This document shows, one piece after another, positions 6,589 to 15,894 of a DNA stretch of 64,000 nucleotides. The position numbers and the translations under genes were made by a program. The stretch's first letter is position 1; every line of letters starts with the position of its first letter. The stretch is taken from the NCBI GenBank assembly GCA_017469885.1, contig JAFUFO010000014.1:1-64000 (forward strand), given 5' to 3'. This DNA is from Solobacterium sp. Its GTDB lineage: Bacteria; Bacillota_I; Bacilli_A; Erysipelotrichales; Erysipelotrichaceae. The notes below the pieces were generated by a model. The model was given only the letters and a program-made list of their open reading frames with translations. It was not told the DNA's origin and made no database searches.

Positions 6589-7605
6589 ATGGCAGGCGTG
6601 AACCGGCTGGAGCGGATGGTCACATCGGCAGAGGACGGGCGGCAGTATTACCGCATGATCATTCCTGCAGGATGGAAGATTTCGGTTCTGAAAAATCAGA
6701 ATACATACAACGGCTACGGGTTTCCGTTTGCGGTCGTGATCCGGGTCACATCGCCGGACGGTTCTTCCGGTGCGATGTACCATTCGACGCTGTTCTTCAC
6801 GGACGATTACCTGCAGGATTTTCCGAACGGTGCCGTCGATGATTTCGGCGTGCTTCACCGGCAGTATGAAGGTCCGGAAGTGATTGTCGCCGAACGCGGA
6901 GACCTTGCGTTTGGCTCACTGGAAAACGTGAGTGTGACAGAAACCGTGCGTGATCCGGTATACAACACGATCCGTGACCGGCGGGAAGCGGAGATCCGTG
7001 AGAAAGAAGAAGCCGATCCGCTCAATGTGGTGGAGAACGTGACCTACACGCATGTGCGCAGGGAATATGAGTTCATGATGGACGGCATTGAATACCGCGG
7101 CTGTTTTTCGGCAACGGTGGAAGCGGTGCGCATTGCCCGCTGGAAGAAGGTGCCGGACGACATCGGTATTTCGCTGAATGATCCGGCGATTGCGGCAGTC
7201 ATTGAACAGAGCTATCCGAATATCCACTACGACACCAATTTCCGATCGTACATCTATACCGCAAAGTATGGCACGGACGTTCATCTCTATGGTCAGTATG
7301 CATGCTTTGCGCCGGCTGCCCGGTATGAAGATGAATACCGCACGGTATTCAGCCCGATGATCCGGGGCGGCGCCGTGATCTGTGATGATCTCAGCGAGGA
7401 GCTCCGCATCAATCAGGATGTGATTGACCGCCGCAACCGGGCGATCCGGGATGAAAAACGGCGTATCGCAGATCAGAACCGTGCGGATGCACAGCGTAAG
7501 CTGGATCAGGGAAAGGCATTCCGTGAGGAACTGCAGAAAACAGCGGATACGATCCGTGTAACCTGGTTTTCCGGAAATCACGGAAACCGGCAGAGGGGAA
7601 ACTGA
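6589..7605 (+). CDS. Uncharacterised 338-residue protein in the SPFH cluster
   Basis: I do not recognise a family. There is no signal peptide or membrane segment. The N-terminal half is rich in beta-type sequence (YYRMIIPAGWKISVLKNQNTYNGYGFPFAVVIRVTSPDGSS), followed by a charged segment (RDRREAEIREKEEADP) and a C-terminal coiled-coil-like tail (residues ~280-325, NRAIRDEKRRIADQNRADAQ). The frame opens at a TTG (6544), but CGGAGG at 6578-6583 sets the ATG at 6589. A possible -10 box TATACT lies at 6538-6543. Only 3 bases separate it from the patatin gene, so it is probably cytoplasmic and works with the membrane proteins of the cluster. Confidence 0.7.
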   Translation: MAGVNRLERMVTSAEDGRQYYRMIIPAGWKISVLKNQNTYNGYGFPFAVVIRVTSPDGSSGAMYHSTLFFTDDYLQDFPNGAVDDFGVLHRQYEGPEVIVAERGDLAFGSLENVSVTETVRDPVYNTIRDRREAEIREKEEADPLNVVENVTYTHVRREYEFMMDGIEYRGCFSATVEAVRIARWKKVPDDIGISLNDPAIAAVIEQSYPNIHYDTNFRSYIYTAKYGTDVHLYGQYACFAPAARYEDEYRTVFSPMIRGGAVICDDLSEELRINQDVIDRRNRAIRDEKRRIADQNRADAQRKLDQGKAFREELQKTADTIRVTWFSGNHGNRQRGN

Positions 7606-7608
7606 ATT

Positions 7609-8466
7609 ATGAGTGATGAAAAACACGCATTGATCATGGAAGGCGGTGCCATGCGGGGACTGTTTACCTGCGGCGTCATCGATGTGTTCCTGGAAGAAGG
7701 CATTACGTTCGATGCGGCGGCCGGCATCTCCGCAGGTGCGGTATTCGGCGTCAACTACAAGTCCCGTCAGTACGGCCGTGCCCTCCGCTACAACCTTACG
7801 TTCAGCCGTGATCCCCGTTACGGCAGTGTGATTTCCTATCTGAAGACCGGCGATCTGTTTGACACGGATTTCTGTTATCGGGTTATTCCGGAAGAACTGG
7901 ATGTCTTTGACGTTGAGGAATTCCGGGCAAATCCGATGAAGTTCTATATCGGTGCCTTTGATGTCGATACCGGAAAAATGGTCTACCGGGACTGTTCCAA
8001 ATATACAAAGGAGGATGCCCTGATGATGCAGGCATCCGCATCGATGCCGGTAGTCTCAAAGCCCGTCGTGATTGAAGGAAAGCGTCTGCTCGACGGCGGA
8101 ATCGTTGATTCGATCATGTATGAATATATGGAAAACCTTGGCTACAAACGGAATGTCGTGATTCTTACCCAGCCAAGAGGCTATCAGAAGAAGCTCAGCC
8201 CGCTGATGCCCGCCATGAAAAAACTGCTTAAGAAATACCCCATGGTCGCAAAGGCAATGGAAGAGCGGCCTGCCTTATACAACCGTCAGGTCGCTGAGCT
8301 TGAAGCGCGGGAAGCCCGCGGGGAAACATTTGTCATCCGTCCGCCGGAGAGCCTCGGCATTCACCGGACCGAATCCGATCCGCGTGAACTGCAGAGAGTG
8401 TATTTCATCGGACGCAATGAAGCACTGAAACAGCTTTCCGCAATGAAGGAATTTCTGGCGAAATGA
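7609..8466 (+). CDS. Patatin-like phospholipase
   Basis: A 285-residue Ser-Asp dyad acyl hydrolase. The oxyanion loop is GGAMRG (residues 12-17), the nucleophile is Ser41 in GISAG, and the catalytic Asp is D162 in LLDGGIVDS. Bacterial relatives release fatty acids from phospholipids. There is no signal peptide, so it acts from the cytoplasmic side. It overlaps the next gene by ATGA, which indicates coupled translation with the metallo-hydrolase and placement in the membrane-microdomain cluster. Confidence 0.9.
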   Translation: MSDEKHALIMEGGAMRGLFTCGVIDVFLEEGITFDAAAGISAGAVFGVNYKSRQYGRALRYNLTFSRDPRYGSVISYLKTGDLFDTDFCYRVIPEELDVFDVEEFRANPMKFYIGAFDVDTGKMVYRDCSKYTKEDALMMQASASMPVVSKPVVIEGKRLLDGGIVDSIMYEYMENLGYKRNVVILTQPRGYQKKLSPLMPAMKKLLKKYPMVAKAMEERPALYNRQVAELEAREARGETFVIRPPESLGIHRTESDPRELQRVYFIGRNEALKQLSAMKEFLAK

Positions 8467-9278
8467 AACTGACTGTTCTTACCGACAACAACACCATTAT
8501 CGACCGGTATTATCTCGGCGAGCCGGCACTCAGTTTTTACCTGGAAGACGGTGACCGACGGATCCTCTTTGACACCGGATACTCTGATGTGTTTCTCCGC
8601 AATGCCGAGGCACTCGGCATTGATCTGCATGCCATAACCGATATCGTGCTGTCCCATGGCCACAATGATCATACCGGCGGCCTGCAGTATCTGATGGAAT
8701 ATATGGACTGCACGGATGTACGGCTGACCGCTCATCCTGGAGTCTTTGCGAAGCGGGAATACGAAGGCCTTCAGGTCGGATCTCCAGTGACGGAAGAAGA
8801 TTGCCGTGCCCATGGGATCCGCATGAATCTGAGCCGGACGCCGGTGAAGATCAGTGAACATCTGACCTTCCTGGGAGAGATTCCCCGGGTGATGCCCTTT
8901 GAATCCGCCGTTCCGATCGGGATGGTTAACGAAGACGGCAAAGTATCCGAAGACTACGTCAGGGATGACAGTGCGCTGGTGTTCCAAGGCGAAGAAGGAA
9001 TCTTCGTAATTACAGGATGTTCGCATTCCGGTATCTGCAATATCACGGAATATGCGCAGAGCCTGACGGAAGAACCACTTCCGGTTCAGGGAATCATCGG
9101 CGGCTTTCATCTGATGAAGGATGACCGCCAGCTGCGCGAAACCGTATCGTATTTAAAAGAACATGTGACCGGCACGCTCTGCCCGTGTCATTGTGTATCG
9201 CTGTATGCGAAACACTGTCTGATGAAGGAGCTGCCGGTGAATGAAATCGGTGTCGGAATGACACTCGAATTCAGGTAA
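8463..9278 (+). CDS. Metallo-beta-lactamase-fold hydrolase
   Basis: A 271-residue cytoplasmic MBL-fold protein. The zinc motif is H65-G-H67-N-D69-H70, followed by GGLQYL; a second ligand region is GCSHSGICN and a third HCVS near the C-terminus. This pattern matches the subfamily annotated as 7,8-dihydropterin-6-methyl-4-(beta-D-ribofuranosyl)aminobenzene-5'-phosphate synthase-like proteins (COG1237), whose role in bacteria is unclear. The start overlaps the patatin stop (ATGA). Confidence 0.85.
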   Translation: MKLTVLTDNNTIIDRYYLGEPALSFYLEDGDRRILFDTGYSDVFLRNAEALGIDLHAITDIVLSHGHNDHTGGLQYLMEYMDCTDVRLTAHPGVFAKREYEGLQVGSPVTEEDCRAHGIRMNLSRTPVKISEHLTFLGEIPRVMPFESAVPIGMVNEDGKVSEDYVRDDSALVFQGEEGIFVITGCSHSGICNITEYAQSLTEEPLPVQGIIGGFHLMKDDRQLRETVSYLKEHVTGTLCPCHCVSLYAKHCLMKELPVNEIGVGMTLEFR

Positions 9279-9294
9279 TAAGGAGGGATGGACT

Positions 9295-10359
9295 ATGTTT
9301 GGACTGTGGATGATCCTCATCGTATGCATCATCGCCGCATTCGGCTTTCTTGCGGCGACCGGTCAGCTGAAGACCGGCGTCAAAGGCAAAGGTGCTAATA
9401 CCGCAGCGGAGATGAAAATGCCGGATCTCGGAAAGGCGAAGAAACTGCTTGTGCCGGCGGCTGTTGTGGTGATTGCCGGAATTCTGCTCAGCGGGTCGTT
9501 TTACTCCGTTTCGGAAGACCAGCAGGCAGTGGTTACCACCTTCGGAAAGGTTACACGGACGGACAGCGCCGGCGTGCATTTCAAGCTGCCGCTGATCCAG
9601 CATGTGACAAAGGTGGATGTGACGACCCACGGCGCATCGATCGGCTATACGATTGAAAACTCCACACAGGGCTGGGGCGCAAAGGAAAATCCGCAGATGA
9701 TCACTGCGGACTTCAATCTGATCGATGTGGATTTCTACATTGAATACAAGGTGAATGATCCGGTGGCGTACCTGTATAACTCAGAGGATCCCGAACTCAT
9801 TCTGAACAATGAGGCAATGTCCTCGATCCGCGGCATCATCTCCGACTACAACGTCGATGATGTCATGACGATCGCAAAGGGTGAGATCCAGCAGAAAATC
9901 AAGGACTCCATGATGGAAAAGCTGGAAGAACGCAATATCGGACTTCAGCTGATCAACGTCATGATTCAGGATGTAGAACCGCCGACCAACGAGGTCATGA
10001 GCGCATTCAAGTCGGTTGAAACCGCAAAGCAGGGCGCTGACACCGCGGTAAACAATGCGAACCGTTACCGGAATGAACAGATTCCGGGTGCGGAGGCAGA
10101 AGCCGACAAGATCATTCAGGCGGCCGAAGCACAGAAACAGGCGCGTATCGCGGAAGCGGAAGGTCAGGCAGCCCGTTTCAACAAAATGTATGAAGAATAT
10201 CAGAAGTATCCTCTGATTACCAAGAAGCGTCTCTTCTATGAAACCATGGAAGATGTGCTTCCGGACCTGGATGTCATCGTCACCGACGGCAACACCCAGT
10301 CGATCCTGCCGCTCGGTTCCCTGTACAGCGGAATCAGCACCACGGAAGGAGGCAACTGA
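9295..10359 (+). CDS. hflK: HflK-like SPFH protein
   Basis: A 354-residue prohibitin-type SPFH protein. There are two N-terminal hydrophobic stretches (residues 1-20 and ~48-65). The SPFH domain starts at SVSEDQQAVVTTFGKVTRTDSAGVHFKLPLIQ and ends in an Ala/Glu-rich coiled coil (EAEADKIIQAAEAQKQARIAEAE). HflK and HflC form a membrane cage; in E. coli this encloses FtsH and tunes its proteolysis. AGGAGG precedes the ATG. It is followed one base later by HflC, so both are made together. Confidence 0.88.
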   Translation: MFGLWMILIVCIIAAFGFLAATGQLKTGVKGKGANTAAEMKMPDLGKAKKLLVPAAVVVIAGILLSGSFYSVSEDQQAVVTTFGKVTRTDSAGVHFKLPLIQHVTKVDVTTHGASIGYTIENSTQGWGAKENPQMITADFNLIDVDFYIEYKVNDPVAYLYNSEDPELILNNEAMSSIRGIISDYNVDDVMTIAKGEIQQKIKDSMMEKLEERNIGLQLINVMIQDVEPPTNEVMSAFKSVETAKQGADTAVNNANRYRNEQIPGAEAEADKIIQAAEAQKQARIAEAEGQAARFNKMYEEYQKYPLITKKRLFYETMEDVLPDLDVIVTDGNTQSILPLGSLYSGISTTEGGN

Positions 10360-10360
10360 G

Positions 10361-11251
10361 ATGAGTGAAAACAACACCATGAAAAAACAGAATGGATGGG
10401 TCATCCCGGTTGCCGTAATCGCCGTACTGATCCTGATCTTCACCTCTGCCTATACCGTACGGCAGAACCAGTATGTTGTCATCCGCCAGTGGGGAAAGAT
10501 CACCCGGATCAATGACACTCCGGGACTTGCCTTCAAGATGCCGTTCATTCAGACGGCAGAGACCATTACCAAGGAAACCCTGTTCTATGACATTCCGGAA
10601 TCCGACGTTATCACCAAGGACAAGAAGTCCATGGTCGTGGACAGCTTTGTACTCTGGAGAGTCACTGATCCGGAAAAGTTCATCAAGACACTCAACGCAG
10701 TGCGGATACGGGCAGATGAACGCATTGAGGCGGCCGTATACAATGCGGTCAAAAATACGATCTCTTCCATGAGTCAGGATGAAATCATCGCCTCAAGAGG
10801 CGAAGCACTGACCAAACGGATCACCGATGAGGCAAACAGTGACATCGGTCAGTACGGTGTGGAAATCCTCACCGCACAGATCAAGACGCTGAGCCTTCCG
10901 GCGGACAACCAGGAAGCGGTATATGCCCGGATGATTTCCGAGCGCGAGAATATCGCGGCCGGTTATGAAGCAACCGGCAGATCGCAGGCGCAGAAGATCC
11001 GCAACGAAACCGACCGTGATGTAGAGCTTCTGATTGCGGAAGCGGAAAAAGAAGCCGCAATCAAAGTGGCGGAAGGCGAAGAGGAATACATGCGTATCCT
11101 GCAGGATGCCTACAACTCCCCGGAAAAGGCAGAGTTCTATGAATACATTCGCGGTCTGGATTCCCTCAAGGGATCGATGACCGGAACCGGACGGAAGACA
11201 CTGGTTCTGGATAAGAACTCCGAACTTGTACAGATTCTTTACGGAAACTGA
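10361..11251 (+). CDS. hflC: HflC-like SPFH protein
   Basis: A 296-residue SPFH protein with one N-terminal membrane segment (GWVIPVAVIAVLILIFTSAY), the HflC-type sequence TVRQNQYVVIRQWGKI, and a C-terminal helix ending in LDKNSELVQILYGN, close to the usual HflC end. The frame is open further upstream inside hflK, but AAGGAGG at 10346-10352 sets the ATG at 10361. It is the partner of the preceding HflK and ends the operon at a bidirectional terminator. Confidence 0.88.
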   Translation: MSENNTMKKQNGWVIPVAVIAVLILIFTSAYTVRQNQYVVIRQWGKITRINDTPGLAFKMPFIQTAETITKETLFYDIPESDVITKDKKSMVVDSFVLWRVTDPEKFIKTLNAVRIRADERIEAAVYNAVKNTISSMSQDEIIASRGEALTKRITDEANSDIGQYGVEILTAQIKTLSLPADNQEAVYARMISERENIAAGYEATGRSQAQKIRNETDRDVELLIAEAEKEAAIKVAEGEEEYMRILQDAYNSPEKAEFYEYIRGLDSLKGSMTGTGRKTLVLDKNSELVQILYGN

Positions 11252-11284
11252 ACCTGTATATAAAACTGATGCAAATAAAAAAGA

Positions 11285-11316
11285 ACGCAGAGAACCGGGT
11301 CCGGCTCTGCGTTTTC
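11285..11316. terminator. Bidirectional terminator between hflC and tatD
   Basis: ACGCAGAG (11285-11292) pairs with CTCTGCGT (11305-11312). It is followed by TTTTC on the + strand and by TTCTTTTTTAT on the - strand, which serves both convergent genes. Confidence 0.85.
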
Positions 11317-11331
11317 ACTTATTGGGGATTC

Positions 11332-12096
11332 TCATTCCGAAATGCGGTAGAGGCGCTTTGCGTTTTCAAAGGAGGTTTCAGCGACGAAGTCTTCACTGAC
11401 ACCGCGCAGTTCTGCGATTACGCGGACCACATTGCGTACGTCGGAAGACTCACAGCGGTCATCCCTCCGCTCATACGGCGGCGCAAAGGGACAGTCCGTT
11501 TCGATGAGAAGATTCTCCCATGGACATGCCATCAGGCAGTCAATGTGCGGCTGGTTCCATTCCGGATAGGTAAGATCGTTATTAAAGGAAATATACATTC
11601 CCCACGAAAGTGCCTGTTTCATAAGATCCACCGGACCGCCATACCGATGCAGTACACCATGCGGTTTGTATTCCGCAAGGATCTTCAGACAGTCTTCGTG
11701 TGCTTCGCGGTCATGAATAATGACCGGTTTGTCCAGTTCTTTCGCAAGTTCCAGCTGTTCACGGAAGATGCGCTCCTGCAGGTCCTTTGGCTCCTTCCAG
11801 AAATAGTCGAGGCCCATTTCGCCGATTGCGGCGATTTTTTCATGCATGGCATACTTCCGGATGAGATCGAGATAGTTGTCCGGTGTTTCCAGAACCCAGT
11901 GCGGATGAATGCCGATACTACCGTATACAAAATCGTGTTTCTCACAGATTTCAATGACCGTGTCAAAGACACTGACATCGCTGCAGCAGTTCAGTACATG
12001 CATTACCCCGGTATCCCGCAGCGCCTCCAGACGCTCATGGCGGTCGATGTCAAACATCGCATCTTCATAATGTGCATGGGAATCGAAAAGTTTCAT
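11332..12096 (-). CDS. tatD: TatD-family metal-dependent DNase
   Basis: A 254-residue TIM-barrel hydrolase. The metal ligands are visible: DSHAH at the N-terminus, GEMGLDYFW (Glu), PVIIHDREAHED (His), VLHRYGG (His in the barrel) and ETDCPF (Asp). TatD proteins are 3'-5' DNases, and some members act as deacylases. It lies convergent to hflC and divergent from the peptide transporter, with no partner gene. Confidence 0.9.
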   Translation of the reverse strand: MKLFDSHAHYEDAMFDIDRHERLEALRDTGVMHVLNCCSDVSVFDTVIEICEKHDFVYGSIGIHPHWVLETPDNYLDLIRKYAMHEKIAAIGEMGLDYFWKEPKDLQERIFREQLELAKELDKPVIIHDREAHEDCLKILAEYKPHGVLHRYGGPVDLMKQALSWGMYISFNNDLTYPEWNQPHIDCLMACPWENLLIETDCPFAPPYERRDDRCESSDVRNVVRVIAELRGVSEDFVAETSFENAKRLYRISE

Positions 12097-12333
12097 GGGT
12101 ATCCGCCTTCTGTCTGATTCGATGATACAGGAAATTCCGCTGACCTGACAAAAGGCGCAGACCGTTTTCTGTCACAGACTGTGAAAGCAATTTCGCCGTT
12201 ATAGGAAAACCATATCAAAAGCATATAAAAATCGAATAGATGAAATGGAATCAATACGCTTGTAATATATTACAACATGTATTAAATTTTTTTCATATTT
12301 TGAAAATTCATGTTTCAGAAGAAAGGGGGATCT
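12097..12333 (+). promoter_or_regulatory. Control region of the peptide-transport operon
   Basis: This 237-base gap holds a perfect 16-bp palindrome TTGTAATATATTACAA at 12260-12275 in AT-rich DNA, a good operator candidate for a GntR- or TetR-type regulator. TGAAAGCAATTTCG at 12182-12195 resembles a CcpA cre site with two mismatches from the TGWNANCGNTNWCA consensus. Ribosome-binding site AAAGGGGG lies at 12322-12329. No clear -35/-10 pair stands out. Confidence 0.5.
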
Positions 12334-13275
12334 ATGGGCAGATATATCCGCAAGCGTATTGTCATGATGTTCTTTCTGTTGATCGGAATGACATTTATCG
12401 TCTTTGCAAGTCTTTATCTTGCGCCGGGAGATCCGGCAGAAATTGCCGCAGGACCAAGCGCAACAGTGGAAGAGGTGGAGCGCATGCGCGTATACCTCGG
12501 GCTGGACCGGCCTTTCTTTGTACAGTACTTTACCTATCTTACAAACCTGTTTAAGGGAGATCTCGGCACATCGCTGATCACGCGGCAGCCGATCCGTGAT
12601 GAACTGGCAGTACGGCTTCCGAATACGCTGAATCTCGCGGTCGCCAGTATGATCTTCGCAAGCGCCATCGGAATTCCTCTTGGCATCATTGCGGCGATCC
12701 ATAAGGACAGCTGGATCGACAACACCCTGACAACGCTGTCACTGGCAGGTATTTCGATTCCGAACTTCTGGCTCGGATCCATTCTCATCATCATGTTCTG
12801 CGTCCGTCTCGGCTGGTTTCCGACCGGCGGAATGGATGCGCCTTTCTGGACGGCACACGGGTTGAAGCAGGTGGTTCTGCCTGCGCTTTCCCTCGGTATG
12901 CAGGTAGCGGCCGGCTTTACCCGTATCGGCCGTTCGTCCATGCTGGATGTCCTGCAGTCGGATTACATCCGCACCGCCCGCTCCAAGGGTGTTGCGGAAA
13001 ACCGTGTCATCTGGATCCATGCACTCCGCAATGCGCTGATTCCGATCATCACCCAGATGGGCACCAGCTTCGGAGGCCTCCTGGGCGGTGCGATCGTTAC
13101 CGAACAGGTATTTGCGGTCAACGGCATCGGCTCCTATCTGATGAATGCGATCTCGCAGCGTAATTACTACGCCGTGCAGTCCACGGTTCTTGTCATCGCC
13201 TTCATGTTTGTCGTCGTCAATCTGATCGTGGATCTGCTCTACAGCGTCATCGATCCGCGCATCCGGTATGAATAG
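12334..13275 (+). CDS. Peptide ABC transporter permease (DppB/OppB family)
   Basis: A 313-residue integral membrane subunit of a type I importer. Six membrane segments are apparent, beginning with RIVMMFFLLIGMTFIVFASLYLAPGDPAE, which is characteristic of DppB/OppB. The EAA loop that contacts the ATPase is RTARSKGVAENRVIWIHALRNALIPIIT. The frame is open to 12310, but the ribosome-binding site AAAGGGGG fits the ATG at 12334. It is the first gene of a permease-permease-binding protein-ATPase-ATPase-transpeptidase operon. Confidence 0.92.
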   Translation: MGRYIRKRIVMMFFLLIGMTFIVFASLYLAPGDPAEIAAGPSATVEEVERMRVYLGLDRPFFVQYFTYLTNLFKGDLGTSLITRQPIRDELAVRLPNTLNLAVASMIFASAIGIPLGIIAAIHKDSWIDNTLTTLSLAGISIPNFWLGSILIIMFCVRLGWFPTGGMDAPFWTAHGLKQVVLPALSLGMQVAAGFTRIGRSSMLDVLQSDYIRTARSKGVAENRVIWIHALRNALIPIITQMGTSFGGLLGGAIVTEQVFAVNGIGSYLMNAISQRNYYAVQSTVLVIAFMFVVVNLIVDLLYSVIDPRIRYE

Positions 13276-13293
13276 GAAGGAGGCGTGTGAGAA

Positions 13294-14166
13294 ATGAAAC
13301 GTGAACATCCGCTTCGCACCGCATTCCGGAAACTGTTTCAGAACCGGCTTGCGACCATCTGTTTCTTTGTACTTCTGATTGAACTGGTGCTGATCCTGTT
13401 TGCGCCGGTCATTGTAAAGTGCGATCCAAATGAAACGAATATTCTGCTTCGTCTGCGTCCGGGCTTCTGGGCGTCCTCGGATCCCAAATATGTACCGGAG
13501 CACTGGCTCGGCACGGATGAGCTTGGCCGCGACATCTGGGCAAGACTGCTCTACGGCGGCCGGGTATCCCTGATGGTCGGCTTTACCGCAACGGCAATCG
13601 GTCTGTTCTTCGGAACGGTCCTCGGTCTGCTTGCAGGTTATTACAAACATCTCGATAACGTGATCATGCGCATCATGGACGTGCTGTTTACCTTCCCGTC
13701 CATCCTGCTGGCGCTGCTCATTGTCGCAATGCTGGGAGTGAGCGTAAAGAACGCGACGATTGCGATCAGTATCTGGAGCATTCCGTCGTTTGCCCGCATG
13801 ATCCGCAGCCGCGTGCTTCAGATCAAGCAGGAAGAATACATCACCGCGATCCAGTCCCTCGGTGCGACCGACTTCTGGATTCTGAGCCGGCATGTACTCT
13901 CCAACACTCTGCCGACGATCATCGTCATTGCAACGATGCGTATCGCATCCGCGATTCTTTCCATCGCAACCCTCAGCTACCTCGGTGTCGGTGTTCCCGT
14001 ACCGCAGGCGGAATGGGGCGGCATGATCTCAAGCGCCAAAACACAGATGTTTCAGGCGCCGTATCTGATCATCATTCCGGGTATTGCGATCATCATCACG
14101 GTTATCTGTTTCAACATCCTCGGGGACAAGCTGCGTGACATTCTTGACCCGAATCTCAAAGACTAG
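13294..14166 (+). CDS. Peptide ABC transporter permease (DppC/OppC family)
   Basis: A 290-residue partner permease. The N-terminal NRLATICFFVLLIELVLILFAP segment and the extracytoplasmic HWLGTDELGRDIWARLLYGGRVSL motif are hallmarks of OppC/DppC. The EAA loop is AIQSLGATDFWILSRHVLSNTLPTI. GGAGG precedes the ATG. A small stem (TCCGG/CCGGA, 14174-14191) between this stop and the next gene may stabilise or partly attenuate the message so that binding protein is made in excess. Confidence 0.92.
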   Translation: MKREHPLRTAFRKLFQNRLATICFFVLLIELVLILFAPVIVKCDPNETNILLRLRPGFWASSDPKYVPEHWLGTDELGRDIWARLLYGGRVSLMVGFTATAIGLFFGTVLGLLAGYYKHLDNVIMRIMDVLFTFPSILLALLIVAMLGVSVKNATIAISIWSIPSFARMIRSRVLQIKQEEYITAIQSLGATDFWILSRHVLSNTLPTIIVIATMRIASAILSIATLSYLGVGVPVPQAEWGGMISSAKTQMFQAPYLIIIPGIAIIITVICFNILGDKLRDILDPNLKD

Positions 14167-14221
14167 GCTGTTATCCGGAGGGATTACCGGAAACAACATA
14201 TTTACTCAAGGAGGAAAGAAA

Positions 14222-15841
14222 ATGAAGTTTCGCAAGTTTATTTCCGCCGCGTTCGCTGCACTGATGTCCGCAAGCCTGATCGCCTGCGGTTCTTCCACAG
14301 CAGAACCGGCAACTCCTGCCGATGCGGAAGCACCCGCTGAAACAGAGGCTGCGGCACCCGCAGCTGACGCAGCAACAGCTTCCGCAGATTCAATCAACAT
14401 CGAACTTACAACCGCTCCGGTCGGCCTGCATCCGCTGAAGACAAACGATGCGCCGTCCACCTATGTCAACGGACAGATCTTTGAGACACTGTACCGCCGT
14501 ACCAATGACGGTACTGCGTATGATCCGCAGCTTGCGGCGGAACTGCCGGAATTCAGTGAAGACGGCATGACCGCAACAATCAAACTGCGTGAAGGCGTCA
14601 AGTTCCATGACGGAACCGACTTCACAGCAGATGCTGTCGCATACATGATCGACAGCCTGAAGGATGAGAACTACGGTTCCCAGCGTCCTTCCATCGTTGA
14701 GTCCATCGACAGCTATGAAATCGTCGATCCGCTCACCATCAAGCTGAACCTGCTGTACAGCGACGGTGTTCTCACCGCGAAGCTCGCCCACACCAATGGC
14801 TGCATCGTCAATCCGGAACTCGACAAGAGCCAGGATCTTCTCGTTGATGCGACCGGTGCCGGCACAGGTCCGTACAAGTATGTTTCTTCCACTGCCGGTT
14901 CCACCTACAGCCTCGAGGCAAATGAGGAATACTGGGGCGGTGCGCCGGAAGTCAAGAACGTAAAGTTTGACGTTGTCGCCGATGAAGCAACCGCAGTTGC
15001 ACGTCTTCAGACCGGTGAAGCTGACCTCTACCCGACCATTCAGGCAGACTCCTTCTCCACAGCTGCCGCAATTAACGGCTACACTGCAGTTTCCGAAACC
15101 TCCAGTGCGATCTACTTCCTGTCCCTGCGTTCCCGCGCATCCCAGGCAAAGAACCCGAACATGGAGAACCCGGAATTCCGCAAGGCAATCATCGAAGCAG
15201 TTGATATGCCGTCCTACGTCACATCCGTTGTCGGCGATCAGGGCACTTATGTAAAATCCATCGTCGGTCCGACACTCGTTGGCTACACACCGGAAATGGA
15301 CAATGCGAATGTTGCGTATAACGCAGAAGACGCAAAGGCAATCATCGATGCCAACGGCTGGGCTGGCCAGGAAATCACCATGCTGGTAAGCACACGTGAA
15401 TGGCATCAGACTGTTGCGGCTTATGTACAGGACGCGTTAAGCAAGGTTGGCATCACAGTCAACGTTGTTTCCGAAGAATGGGCTACTTACCTCGCAGATG
15501 CGAAGGAAGACGGCACCTATGACTTCTGCATCCTCTCCTGGTCCAACGTTACCGGTGACGGCCAGCAGATGCTGGAGCCGAACTTCTCCACAAAGAACGG
15601 CGTCCGTACAAAGTATGACAATGCGGACTTCGACGCTGCAGTAGACGCATCTGCACGTTCCACCGTTCTCGAAGAACGTCAGGCTGCGATGCTGGAGGCG
15701 GTAAATCTGATTCAGGGCGACTACATCGTTGCGCCGCTGTATTCCCAGAACACCGCATTCGTATATAACTCCGCGAAGCTCTCTGATGTTGTCTTTGACA
15801 AGAGCGGACAGTTCACAATCAAGGATTTCAAGGTTAACTGA
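14222..15841 (+). CDS. Peptide-binding lipoprotein of the ABC importer (SBP family 5)
   Basis: A 539-residue extracellular solute-binding protein. The signal peptide ends in lipobox SLIAC (Cys22), followed by an Ala/Glu/Pro-rich linker to about residue 57. The mature domain shows the family-5 pattern: INGQIFETLYRR-like N-VNGQIFETLYRR, LREGVKFHDGTDFTADAVAYMIDSL, and GTGPYKYVS. The reading frame extends upstream into the permease gene, but AAGGAGG just before 14222 and the signal peptide fix the start. The linked gamma-glutamyltransferase suggests that the cargo includes gamma-glutamyl peptides or glutathione; this is inference. Confidence 0.93.
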   Translation: MKFRKFISAAFAALMSASLIACGSSTAEPATPADAEAPAETEAAAPAADAATASADSINIELTTAPVGLHPLKTNDAPSTYVNGQIFETLYRRTNDGTAYDPQLAAELPEFSEDGMTATIKLREGVKFHDGTDFTADAVAYMIDSLKDENYGSQRPSIVESIDSYEIVDPLTIKLNLLYSDGVLTAKLAHTNGCIVNPELDKSQDLLVDATGAGTGPYKYVSSTAGSTYSLEANEEYWGGAPEVKNVKFDVVADEATAVARLQTGEADLYPTIQADSFSTAAAINGYTAVSETSSAIYFLSLRSRASQAKNPNMENPEFRKAIIEAVDMPSYVTSVVGDQGTYVKSIVGPTLVGYTPEMDNANVAYNAEDAKAIIDANGWAGQEITMLVSTREWHQTVAAYVQDALSKVGITVNVVSEEWATYLADAKEDGTYDFCILSWSNVTGDGQQMLEPNFSTKNGVRTKYDNADFDAAVDASARSTVLEERQAAMLEAVNLIQGDYIVAPLYSQNTAFVYNSAKLSDVVFDKSGQFTIKDFKVN

Positions 15842-15894
15842 GTCTTAAACAAATTTATTAACTGACTGTATATCAAACGAAAGGGGAATTGAGT

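Noticed and set aside
11269-12117. 282-residue + strand frame over tatD
   Set aside because: The - strand shows a complete TatD with all metal ligands; the + frame is a shadow.
12182-12195. cre-like site before the peptide importer
   Set aside because: Two mismatches from the consensus; too weak to claim as a feature, mentioned only within the control region.
14390-15406. 338-residue - strand frame over the binding protein
   Set aside because: The + strand has a lipoprotein with signal peptide and family-5 motifs; the other strand has none.
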